This document shows positions 25,793 to 33,361 of a DNA stretch of 64,000 bases, piece after piece. The notes under the pieces are model-generated. The model was not told where the DNA came from. It saw only the letters and a program-made list of their open reading frames with translations, and did not search any database. The stretch's first letter is position 1; every line of letters begins with the position of its first letter. Origin of the DNA: DATJUF01 sp035524095 (GTDB lineage: Bacteria > Desulfobacterota > Binatia > Binatales > Binataceae). The stretch lies in contig DATKPK010000264.1 of NCBI GenBank assembly GCA_035524095.1, forward strand, positions 20,386-84,385. The letters run 5' to 3'. The translations under genes were made by a program, and so were the position numbers.

Positions 25793-27226
25793 ATGGCGGT
25801 CGATCTGAATCGCGTAATTGATCAGGTTTCCAAAGAAAAAGGCATCGACAAAGCGATCGTGGTAAGCGCGATCGAAGAGATGATGCATTCGGCGGCGCGC
25901 CGCACCTTTGGCCAGGATCGCAATATCGAGTCCCGCTACAACCCCGATCTCGGCGAAGTCGAATTATTCGAGATCAAAACGGTCGTCAGCCATGTCACCA
26001 ACGCTGCATCCGAAGTTGATGTCGAAGAAGCGCATAAGCGCTACGATCCCGAGGCCCAGGCCGGCGACGAAATCCTGATCAAGCTTGATACCGCCACGAT
26101 GGGCCGAATCGCTGCGCAGGCGGCGAAGCAAAACCTCATCCAGCATATCCGCGACGCCGAGCGCAAGCAGATTTATAACGAGTTCAAGGATCGAAAGAGC
26201 GAAGTCGTCTCCGGCATCGTGCAGCGTTTCGAGCGCAAGAACATGATCGTTAACCTTGGCCGTACCGAGGCGATTCTGCCTGAAAAAGAGCAGATTCCGC
26301 ACGAACGCTATCGTCAGGGCGACCGTATTCGTGCCCTGATTCTTGACGTCGACCTCTCTGAAAAGGGACTCGCGATTATTCTATCGCGCACCTCGAACCT
26401 CTTCCTCATGAAATTGTTCGAGCAGGAAGTTCCAGAAATCTACGAAGGAATCGTCGAGATTCGGCAATGCGCCCGTGAGCCCGGAGGCCGCGCCAAGGTC
26501 GCAGTGTATTCCAAGGATAACGACGTCGATCCGGTCGGTGCATGCGTTGGCATGAAGGGTACGCGCGTCCAGTCGGTCGTGCAGGAGTTGCGTGGCGAAA
26601 AGATCGATATCGTCCCGTGGACCGATGATCAGGCAGAGCTAGTATGCCGAGCGCTGGCTCCTGCAAAAGTCTCTAAGGTCATAATCGATGAGGACGAGCA
26701 TGCGATGGAAGTGATCGTCCCTGATGATCAGCTTTCACTCGCGATCGGCAAGCGCGGCCAGAACGTACGCCTCGCCCATCGCCTATCCGGATGGAAACTC
26801 GACGTGCGCAGCGATTCTGAAGCCGAAGAAGAGGCGCGCGCCGCTCGAGCTTCGCTCAACGCGATCCCCGGTATTGGCGACATCAACGCCGAACTGCTCT
26901 ACCAATGGGGCTATCGTTCGGCCGAGCAGTTGTCTGAAGCCGACGAGGAAAACTTCGAGGTCGAAGGTATCAGCCCTGAACGCGCGCGCCAGGTGGTCCA
27001 TGCCGCCCGCGAGTGGGTCGAGACCAAACGCACGCGCGCGCTGGCCGCCGCCGCTGACGAGGAAATTGAGGATGGGAACGGCGAGGTCGCGAATGAAAAC
27101 GAAGTCGAAGAATTAGAAGCTAGTGAGGGAGCATCGCTGCCGGACGATGCGGGCGAATCCGATTCAGCGGACGGTGAGCATTTGGCATCCGAGACCGATA
27201 GCGCCAACGGCGCCGTAACCAAGTGA
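25793..27226 (+). CDS. nusA: Transcription termination/antitermination protein NusA
   Basis: 477 residues, start ATG 25793 behind a strong GGAGGG. Order: the NusA N-domain (DLNRVIDQVSKEKGIDKAIV), an S1 domain (SEVVSGIVQRFERKNMIVNL), KH domains (GACVGMKGTRVQSVVQEL and LSLAIGKRGQNVRLAHRL), then a helix-hairpin-helix (LNAIPGIGDINAELLYQWG). An acidic 45-residue tail follows the last. It binds RNA polymerase and nascent RNA. Oddity: infB, which follows nusA in most bacteria, is missing; instead a terminator and the convergent recA gene follow. Confidence 0.97.
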   Translation: MAVDLNRVIDQVSKEKGIDKAIVVSAIEEMMHSAARRTFGQDRNIESRYNPDLGEVELFEIKTVVSHVTNAASEVDVEEAHKRYDPEAQAGDEILIKLDTATMGRIAAQAAKQNLIQHIRDAERKQIYNEFKDRKSEVVSGIVQRFERKNMIVNLGRTEAILPEKEQIPHERYRQGDRIRALILDVDLSEKGLAIILSRTSNLFLMKLFEQEVPEIYEGIVEIRQCAREPGGRAKVAVYSKDNDVDPVGACVGMKGTRVQSVVQELRGEKIDIVPWTDDQAELVCRALAPAKVSKVIIDEDEHAMEVIVPDDQLSLAIGKRGQNVRLAHRLSGWKLDVRSDSEAEEEARAARASLNAIPGIGDINAELLYQWGYRSAEQLSEADEENFEVEGISPERARQVVHAAREWVETKRTRALAAAADEEIEDGNGEVANENEVEELEASEGASLPDDAGESDSADGEHLASETDSANGAVTK

Positions 27227-27244
27227 GATCGACCCAAGAGTTAG

Positions 27245-27269
27245 GTGATCGCGCTACTTGCGCGATCAC
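27245..27269. terminator. Bidirectional hairpin between nusA and recA
   Basis: GTGATCGCGC (27245-27254) and GCGCGATCAC (27260-27269) form a perfect 10-bp stem with a 5-base loop, 19 bp after the nusA stop and 73 bp from the recA stop. The sequence after it on the plus strand is only moderately T rich (CTATCTATTTT). As the two genes converge here, it probably terminates both. Confidence 0.75.
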
Positions 27270-27341
27270 TCGCTATCTATTTTGAAGGAATCGTTGACGC
27301 GTTTTGGTTTCTTGCGTCGATGGTCTGGCGACTGCTTGCTC

Positions 27342-28421
27342 TCACCCTTTGCGCTTGGACGTGGGGGCAACGGGAGCTTGTTCGGCTTCGTCGTTGTTAA
27401 CATCCGCGCCATTGGGAACGGGTGCGATCTTGACGGCGAGCTTGGCTCGTACCTTCGCCTCGACCTCTTCTGCGATTGCCGGATTTGCTTTCAACAAATC
27501 GCGCGCATTCTCACGGCCTTGCCCGATCCGCTCGCCGCCGTACGAGTACCATGCGCCCAACTTCTCGATGATGTTATGTTCGGAAGCCAGGTCGACCAGT
27601 TCGCCTTCCTTGGAAATCCCCGAGCCATACAGGATGTCGAATTCGGCTTCACGGAAGGGCGGTGCGACTTTATTTTTAACGACCTTGGTCTTCGTGCGTG
27701 AGCCGATGATGTCGGTGCCGCTCTTGATGGTACCTATACGGCGAATGTCGATGCGCACCGACGAATAAAACTTCAGCGCATTGCCACCCGTAGTGGTTTC
27801 AGGATTGCCGAACATCACGCCGATCTTCATGCGGATCTGATTGATGAAAATCACCACTGTACGCGAGCGCGCAATGATCGAAGTCAGCTTGCGCAATGCT
27901 TGCGACATTAGGCGCGCCTGCAGCCCCATCTGCGGCTCGCCCATCTCGCCTTCGATTTCGGCTCGTGGTACCAGCGCGGCTACCGAGTCGATCACCAGTA
28001 CATCGATTGCACCCGACTGCACTAGCGTCTCCGCGATTTCAAGCGCCTGCTCGCCATTGTCGGGCTGCGAGATCAAAAGATCCTCGACAACCACGCCGAG
28101 CTTCCGAGCGTAAGCGGCATCGAGTGCATGTTCGGCGTCGATAAAAGCTCCAATACCGCCCAGCTTCTGTGCTTCGGCGATACATTCGAGCGCCAGCGTA
28201 GTCTTGCCCGACGATTCAGGCCCATAGATCTCGATCACCCGGCCGCGCGGCAATCCGCCAACGCCAAGTGCCAGGTCGAGGCCGAGCGATCCTGTGGGAA
28301 TCACGGCGATATCGGTCGCGATCGCTTGCTCGCCCAGTTTCATGATTGAGCCCTTACCGAACTGCTTTTCTATCTGGCTGAGAGCCAGATCTAATGCTTT
28401 GGTCTTAATTTCCTGCGCCAT
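27342..28421 (-). CDS. recA: Recombinase RecA
   Basis: 359 residues. Walker A GPESSGKTT near residues 66-74, ALDAAYARKLGV, LLISQPDNGEQALEI, VDSVAALVPRAEIEGEMG, NQIRMKIGVMFGNPETTTGG and the C-terminal acidic/lysine tail are all present. RecA forms the strand-exchange filament and drives LexA self-cleavage. It is transcribed toward nusA, after thpR on the same strand but with a 183-bp gap that can hold its own promoter. I could not identify a convincing LexA box in that gap; the nearest symmetric word is AGAGCAGCTCT at 28518-28528. Confidence 0.98.
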   Translation of the reverse strand: MAQEIKTKALDLALSQIEKQFGKGSIMKLGEQAIATDIAVIPTGSLGLDLALGVGGLPRGRVIEIYGPESSGKTTLALECIAEAQKLGGIGAFIDAEHALDAAYARKLGVVVEDLLISQPDNGEQALEIAETLVQSGAIDVLVIDSVAALVPRAEIEGEMGEPQMGLQARLMSQALRKLTSIIARSRTVVIFINQIRMKIGVMFGNPETTTGGNALKFYSSVRIDIRRIGTIKSGTDIIGSRTKTKVVKNKVAPPFREAEFDILYGSGISKEGELVDLASEHNIIEKLGAWYSYGGERIGQGRENARDLLKANPAIAEEVEAKVRAKLAVKIAPVPNGADVNNDEAEQAPVAPTSKRKG

Positions 28422-28428
28422 CGATGTC

Positions 28429-28441
28429 CCCGCATTGCGGG
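28429..28441 (-). promoter_or_regulatory. Small hairpin overlapping the recA ribosome-binding site
   Basis: CCCGC and GCGGG form a 5-bp stem with a 3-base loop just upstream of the recA ATG. The purine-rich right arm continues into GGGGAC, the only Shine-Dalgarno-like sequence there. Base pairing could lower translation initiation. Such short stems arise easily by chance. Confidence 0.3.
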
Positions 28442-28604
28442 CCTAGGGTGCCCCGTGCCGATCTTGCCACAAACGGAAGGGCTTAGCGCTATGGCCGATG
28501 ACATTAAGCTGACAGCCAGAGCAGCTCTACAGCGCTTATCAACAGATCAGAATCGAAAAGCACCGGAAGCCAATCGCGTTCTGTGCAAAATAGCCACAAA
28601 CCTT

Positions 28605-29186
28605 CTAACTGTCGCCGAGGTTCCAACGCTTTAGCTCGATATATTTCGGTCCAGCCGCTCCGACCACGCTGCGAAAAAGCGCCATCGAAGCGATCTTTGA
28701 TAACCCAAAGTTGCGCTGGTGCGCGTCCTTTAGAATGGCGCGCAAACTGGTCAATCTTTTGGGATCTCGCACGCGAGCGATCGTCAGATGGGGCGCATAA
28801 GGATAATCCTCATCGCCGAAGCCAGCACGCAACGCAGCAGCGCGCACTTCGGCGGCTAGCTCGATCAATTCATCACTCTTTAAGCCAATCCAGATCACAC
28901 GCGGACGAGCCAAGTTTGGAAAACCGCCGATTCCCTCCGCAATTATCGAGAACGGCTGAGTTTCCTTGGCGACGATGGCCAACTTGGTGGCCATCGTCGC
29001 CAACTGCGCCAGCGGAGCTTCGTTGCCGAGGAAGCGGAGCGTCAAATGGAGGTTGGTTCGTGACACCCATCGCACGCCATCGTAGATAGATCTAAGCGGA
29101 TCGATGAATCGTTCAATTGCCGCGTCGGTCTGAGTGCTCATCCGTAGCGCGACGAACGCCCGAATTTTATCCGGAAGCGAATTCAC
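28605..29186 (-). CDS. thpR: RNA 2',3'-cyclic phosphodiesterase
   Basis: 193 residues from a GTG start at 29186. The two HxTx motifs of the 2H phosphoesterase family are present: HLTLRFLGN near residue 47 and HLTIARVRD near 134. The start IRAFVALRM is the family's usual N-terminal strand. The enzyme opens 2',3'-cyclic phosphates on RNA ends. It lies 32 bp after the DsbA-like gene and upstream of recA on the same strand; ligT/thpR genes often neighbour recA. Confidence 0.92.
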   Translation of the reverse strand: MNSLPDKIRAFVALRMSTQTDAAIERFIDPLRSIYDGVRWVSRTNLHLTLRFLGNEAPLAQLATMATKLAIVAKETQPFSIIAEGIGGFPNLARPRVIWIGLKSDELIELAAEVRAAALRAGFGDEDYPYAPHLTIARVRDPKRLTSLRAILKDAHQRNFGLSKIASMALFRSVVGAAGPKYIELKRWNLGDS

Positions 29187-29218
29187 CCGACGGTTGGCGG
29201 CAGTCCCACCTTGAAAGT

Positions 29219-29833
29219 CTAATGACTATGCACGAGCGAATGCTCCACCAATGGCAGACGGTCGTTACCGAAGAACATCACCCCATCGACGAAGATCGTC
29301 GGCGACCCAAAACCTCCACGCTCGATTAGTTCGGTGGTGTTCGCTTTGAGCATATCCTTGTATTCGGACGCGGTGATTTTTCGGAAGTATTCGGCTTCTT
29401 CGAGGCCGCTGCCACGCACAATATCGCGCAAAACCTCGTCCTGGCTGATATCACGATTGGCGCCCCAATAGGTCTCGAAAACCAGCTTGGAGTAGGGTGC
29501 GATCTTGCCATGCTCTTGGGCCACAAACGCGCCACGCATCGCCTTGACGGAATTAACCGGGAAGACGACGAGGTCGTTCATATCGGTGATCTTCAGGCCA
29601 TAGAGATGCGCCCAATCCTGCAGATCCTTCTTCATGTAACGCGCTTTTATCTTGACCGGATTGGCGCGTTGCTCGTACACGGAAGGATTGACCGCGTTGA
29701 ACACTCCGCCGACAAGAATCGGACGCCAGATCAAATCAGCCTGATGGCGCATCGCGACCTTTTCGATCTGGCTGAATGCCAGGTAAGTCCATGGGCTGGA
29801 GCAATCGTAAAAGAATTCAAGTTTTTTGCCCAT
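29219..29833 (-). CDS. DsbA-family isomerase (2-hydroxychromene-2-carboxylate isomerase-like)
   Basis: 204 residues from ATG 29833, which has GGAGAG upstream; a longer frame to 29893 lacks a ribosome site. The N-terminus LEFFYDCSSPWTYLAFSQIE has the catalytic Ser-Pro in place of the CxxC of oxidoreductases, as in the glutathione-dependent kappa-class/HCCA isomerases of aromatic degradation. The C-terminal GGFGSPTIFVDGVMFFGNDRL is the family's cis-Pro and closing region. No signal peptide, so cytoplasmic. The physiological substrate is unknown; naphthalene-type pathways use this family. Confidence 0.88.
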   Translation of the reverse strand: MGKKLEFFYDCSSPWTYLAFSQIEKVAMRHQADLIWRPILVGGVFNAVNPSVYEQRANPVKIKARYMKKDLQDWAHLYGLKITDMNDLVVFPVNSVKAMRGAFVAQEHGKIAPYSKLVFETYWGANRDISQDEVLRDIVRGSGLEEAEYFRKITASEYKDMLKANTTELIERGGFGSPTIFVDGVMFFGNDRLPLVEHSLVHSH

Positions 29834-29915
29834 CGCGGCTCTCCTATCGGACAAAGCTTTGGCGACCATAGCACGATCCGGCGACAGGCTCACGCTACGA
29901 CGTCAAAAGTTGGCA

Positions 29916-30971
29916 TTAAGGAGATGGTGCAACAGGCGTCGCGTCCGATGGATTTGCATCATTGCCAGCATCCCCGTCCGGATCAACCGATTGTGAAGCA
30001 CCAGCCGTCTTCGAACCCTTGGCCTCGACTTTAACGAGTTCGACGTAGATGTAGCCGAAGTAAACATCGGCTGCCATCTGCACCGGCAGATGACGGCCAT
30101 CGTCCGTTACCCAGATCGTCGTCTCCCTCGCCTGGCTGCGGAAATTCCCTTGGCTGAGCCATATGACTGAGGGTTCGATCTTGAGCGTATTGAAGGTGCC
30201 CAACGGCGTCGTGATCCGCTCGCGGTCGATGACGTTGAAAGCAAAGACATAGCGATTGCCGCCGCTGAAAACGTCAAAAGTGAGATCATCGCCGGGTTTG
30301 AGCGGCTGCGAGAGCGCCATCATCGCGCCCGAAAATGGTCCCAGCGGATCGCCCCCACTGAACAGGCGCTCGGTGATCTCGCCCCGCCGGTTCCGTTTGA
30401 TCGCGGTGATCAGGCGGTCTTGATGGTCGAAGGTTGTATGCCATTCGTCGAAGCGCTTTTTTTCGTGCTGCTGGATATAGATATTGTCGGGTTGGTAAGA
30501 ATCGCGCGAGAAGTCCTCGCGAAAGTAGTCTCGCATCCGATAGACCAGATCTACGATCGGGCTGCTCGTGATCCACATCTCTCCGCGCCACCATTCAGGA
30601 TGCGACCGGTTATGGCTGACAATCACGCGTGCTGACGCAGCAGGCGCGCCTAGCCAGGTGGCATTGTAGAATAAGGTCTCACCATCGTGAAAAGTTGGCG
30701 GACCCGGAGGATATGTGGGGATCTTTAGACTGTCAGGCAGTGGCATCGGGGTCGGCGAAGCTTTCGGATGCTCGTGATTAGGCATGGCGGCGTGAGCACC
30801 CGATAGACGTACAAAAGGACTGCTAGCAGCTATTGTCGAGAACAAGGCAAGCGCAAGCAGAATTAGAACCGCCATCGCCTGTCTAAGAGATGGCCCAAAT
30901 CGTGTTGAAACCCTCGCCACCCCTTTACCTGCAATCCAGATCGAATACACTGGCCCATTGATTCTGCCCAA
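29916..30971 (-). CDS. DUF3108 domain-containing exported protein
   Basis: 351 residues. A hydrophobic segment MAVLILLALALFSTIAASS near residue 33 acts as signal or anchor, so a later start at that Met is possible. The mature part holds DUF3108 features: GETLFYNATWLGAPAASARV, FDEWHTTFDHQDRLITAIKR, GGNRYVFAFNVIDRERITTP and TIWVTDDGRHLPVQMAADV. These periplasmic proteins have a lipocalin-like fold of unknown role. The C-terminus is a low-complexity Asp/Asn/Pro tail. It is divergent from the HEAT-repeat gene with only about 17 bp between starts, so the promoters must overlap or the true start is internal. Confidence 0.85.
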   Translation of the reverse strand: MGRINGPVYSIWIAGKGVARVSTRFGPSLRQAMAVLILLALALFSTIAASSPFVRLSGAHAAMPNHEHPKASPTPMPLPDSLKIPTYPPGPPTFHDGETLFYNATWLGAPAASARVIVSHNRSHPEWWRGEMWITSSPIVDLVYRMRDYFREDFSRDSYQPDNIYIQQHEKKRFDEWHTTFDHQDRLITAIKRNRRGEITERLFSGGDPLGPFSGAMMALSQPLKPGDDLTFDVFSGGNRYVFAFNVIDRERITTPLGTFNTLKIEPSVIWLSQGNFRSQARETTIWVTDDGRHLPVQMAADVYFGYIYVELVKVEAKGSKTAGASQSVDPDGDAGNDANPSDATPVAPSP

Positions 30972-30988
30972 TCCGGGAGGCCGTGGGA

Positions 30989-31759
30989 ATGTTACGAAGC
31001 CCTCAGGTTGCTGCGATCGCCGCTGTTATAGCTGCGCTCGCGCTCGCCAGTCCGGCACTCGCTCAGATGGGTGAAGGCCGCGGCATGGCGGCCGCCAACA
31101 GTCCCCTTTCGCTCCAAAGTCTTGAGAGCTCCGGCAACCGGAAGCAGGGAGAAAAAGACGAGGACGTTATCAAGGACGCGAAGCGGGACATCGACGATGC
31201 CGATCCACGTGTGCGCGTTCAAGGCCTTGAAAAACTGCGCTACGTGCAAAGCACTGATGCTAACGATCTGCTCTTTCGCGGCCTCGTGGATTCCGACGTG
31301 CGCGTACGAATCAAGGCTATTGATGTTCTCGGTGCCCGCAGCGTTAACGACGCAGTTCCGGCTATGTCCCAGGAGTTGTTCTTGCGCGAAACGCCCGCCG
31401 TCGAGAAGCTTCATCTGGTTGCAGCACTGGGTCGGATTGGCGACCAGCGCGGGACCATGCCAGTAATTGAGTATTTGAAGGAAACCCAGGACTCCGATAG
31501 CCGCGGCACCGCGGTATTCGCGCTTGGCGAGATGGCCGATCCGCGCGCCAACGATACGCTGATCCAAATCGTTGATAATGATCCTAATGCGACCGTGCGG
31601 AAGCTTGCGCAGGAAGCCCTTGAAAAGATTGACGGCGAGCTGCCGAGCAATCATCAAGCACAAGTCGAAGCCGCTCGCGATCAAGCTCTCGAACCGACCG
31701 ACGAGAAGCTTGCGAAGATGCGCCAGATAGACGAAGAAATCCAGAAGAATAAATATTGA
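30989..31759 (+). CDS. Exported HEAT-repeat protein
   Basis: 256 residues from ATG 30989, with GGGAGG eight bases upstream; an in-frame GTG at 30983 is too close to it. The signal peptide VAAIAAVIAALALASPALA is followed by an acidic/basic linker and then several HEAT/PBS-lyase-type helical repeats (DADPRVRVQGLEKLRYVQS, DSDVRVRIKAIDVLGARS, DSRGTAVFALGEMADPRA, DPNATVRKLAQEALEKI). This is a periplasmic protein-interaction scaffold. The partner is unknown. It is divergent from DUF3108. Confidence 0.85.
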   Translation: MLRSPQVAAIAAVIAALALASPALAQMGEGRGMAAANSPLSLQSLESSGNRKQGEKDEDVIKDAKRDIDDADPRVRVQGLEKLRYVQSTDANDLLFRGLVDSDVRVRIKAIDVLGARSVNDAVPAMSQELFLRETPAVEKLHLVAALGRIGDQRGTMPVIEYLKETQDSDSRGTAVFALGEMADPRANDTLIQIVDNDPNATVRKLAQEALEKIDGELPSNHQAQVEAARDQALEPTDEKLAKMRQIDEEIQKNKY

Positions 31760-31794
31760 TAAAATCCGAAAATCTCGGCCGCTCTGAACCGAAG

Positions 31795-33084
31795 CTAGAT
31801 TCGAAGCAATCCGTTCACGTTTCCGCTGTCAGACGGATGGTCGGGGAATACCAGACTGATCTGCTGGGCAGGCATGCCCATATGTGATCTCAAGACATTG
31901 CCAATAGGCTCGCGAAAATCCGTGGTCACGGGTACATCGCGTTCCTGATAAAGATCTTCCGGAGCCAAGCCGTTCCAGCCGGCGTACACCCTTGCTCCAC
32001 GGATCGGACCGCCCATCACCCACATCACATTGCCATGCCCATGGTCGGTTCCGCCGTTCCCGTTTTCATGAACGGTCCGGCCGAATTCTGAGATCACGAC
32101 AATAACCGTGTTTTCGTACGCCGGTCCAAGCTGACTGGCGAAACTCGCCAGGCCGTCCCCGAGCGGCTTCAGATGGTTGGCAAGTTGGCCTTTGAATGAT
32201 CCCTCGTTGACATGAGTGTCCCATCCGCCAACCGCTAGAAAGGCAAGTCGGATGCTCGGATCGCGCGCTATCAGGCGCGCCAGGCGGCCGGTATCGTCCG
32301 AAAAGCCGTCTGCTGGCGGCGCTCCCGCGTCTGCCTCCGTCATGTCTTGCTGTAATTCCGCGAGCAGCCGCTTGCGCGCGGCCTGCCCGTCGCGAAAGGT
32401 CGCGCTTAGTTGATCGGTACCGCTGTAGAGTTGGTCGAAAGCGTCCTCGATTTGAGGATTATCGAGCGGCAATGGACGTGCGGCTGCGCGCCCCTGCAGG
32501 ATATTCGCTACCGCCATACGACCCGAAAGAATCCGCGGCACGGTGGCGCCGATACTCACTGCTTCCGTTGGGCCATGAAAACCGGGAAGAGCGGCCAGTA
32601 CACGGTTCATCCAGCCGTCTGGCGTTGTTCGCACGCCCGGCGTGCCGCTTTCCATGAAGTCTTGGGCATCGAAATGTGATCGGGTCGGATCCGGTGAGCC
32701 ACATGCATGAACAAAGGCGAGTGTACCATCGCGCCATTGCGGCATCAGTGATGCAAGTGCCGGATGCAATCCGAAATGGCCGTCTAAATCGATTGCTGCG
32801 GCATCCCCACCGCCGGGCCGCGGAATCGCGATATTCGGTCGCTGCTCGTAATACTGCGAATCGCCATACGGCACGACCACGTTCAATCCGTCGACTGCCC
32901 CGCGCATGAATACAACAACGAGCCGTCGATTGCCGCCGCTGTTTCCGAAGCTTGATGCGGCCCATCCATGGCTTCCGATCAGCACAACACCAGCCGCCGA
33001 GAGCGTCGCCGTAGCGCGGAGGAAATCACGCCGCTTGACCTCGTTGGCGGTCATCGAATCGCAAAGGTCGTCCGCTGTTGCCAA
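31795..33084 (-). CDS. DUF1501 protein with Tat signal
   Basis: 429 residues from a TTG start at 33084, supported by GGAGA six bases upstream. A twin-arginine signal (RRDFLRATATLSAAGVVLIG) directs folded export. The sulfatase/alkaline-phosphatase-like fold of DUF1501 is visible in RLVVVFMRGAVDGLNVVVPYG, then DPTRSHFDAQDFMESGTPG, VGGWDTHVNEGS, VVISEFGRTVHENGNGGTDHG and GNVMWVMGG. Asp and His residues there are candidate metal ligands. It forms an operon with a DUF1800 gene and a small gene, a pairing widespread in soil bacteria and planctomycetes but still without known function. Confidence 0.93.
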   Translation of the reverse strand: MATADDLCDSMTANEVKRRDFLRATATLSAAGVVLIGSHGWAASSFGNSGGNRRLVVVFMRGAVDGLNVVVPYGDSQYYEQRPNIAIPRPGGGDAAAIDLDGHFGLHPALASLMPQWRDGTLAFVHACGSPDPTRSHFDAQDFMESGTPGVRTTPDGWMNRVLAALPGFHGPTEAVSIGATVPRILSGRMAVANILQGRAAARPLPLDNPQIEDAFDQLYSGTDQLSATFRDGQAARKRLLAELQQDMTEADAGAPPADGFSDDTGRLARLIARDPSIRLAFLAVGGWDTHVNEGSFKGQLANHLKPLGDGLASFASQLGPAYENTVIVVISEFGRTVHENGNGGTDHGHGNVMWVMGGPIRGARVYAGWNGLAPEDLYQERDVPVTTDFREPIGNVLRSHMGMPAQQISLVFPDHPSDSGNVNGLLRI

Positions 33085-33147
33085 AGATTATCTCCGATCG
33101 GAATTTCTGGAGTCCTATTGCAGTGGAAACGTCAACTCGGCCATTGC

Positions 33148-33351
33148 TCAGTTGTGATCGCGATGCGCAATCGTCATCGCGAGACGCATCCGCTCGGTTT
33201 CGATCAGACTTGCGATCGCTTTGCGGATAGCGATCTGGCGGAATATCCTGCGGCCTTCAAGGCTGAAGAGTTGGTGCATATAGTTTTGAATCATCGATCG
33301 CATTCTTGCTATGCCAGAGCGCCGGGCCATTCCCTTAAATTGATTACTCAT
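33148..33351 (-). CDS. Small basic protein encoded between DUF1800 and DUF1501
   Basis: 67 residues from ATG 33351, preceded at good spacing by AAGGA that overlaps the end of the DUF1800 gene (stop at 33362). The sequence MSNQFKGMARRSGIARMRSM is rich in Arg and Met; later parts are amphipathic helix-like (FRQIAIRKAIASLIETERMR). No family recognised. Its position, ribosome site and the 63-bp spacing to DUF1501 argue that it is translated; composition alone would not. Confidence 0.5.
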   Translation of the reverse strand: MSNQFKGMARRSGIARMRSMIQNYMHQLFSLEGRRIFRQIAIRKAIASLIETERMRLAMTIAHRDHN

Positions 33352-33361
33352 AGTCATTTCC

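Noticed and set aside
28422..28604. LexA operator before recA
   Set aside because: Neither CTGT-N8-ACAG nor GAAC-N4-GTTC nor GTTC-N7-GTTC is present; only a weak symmetric AGAGCAGCTCT.
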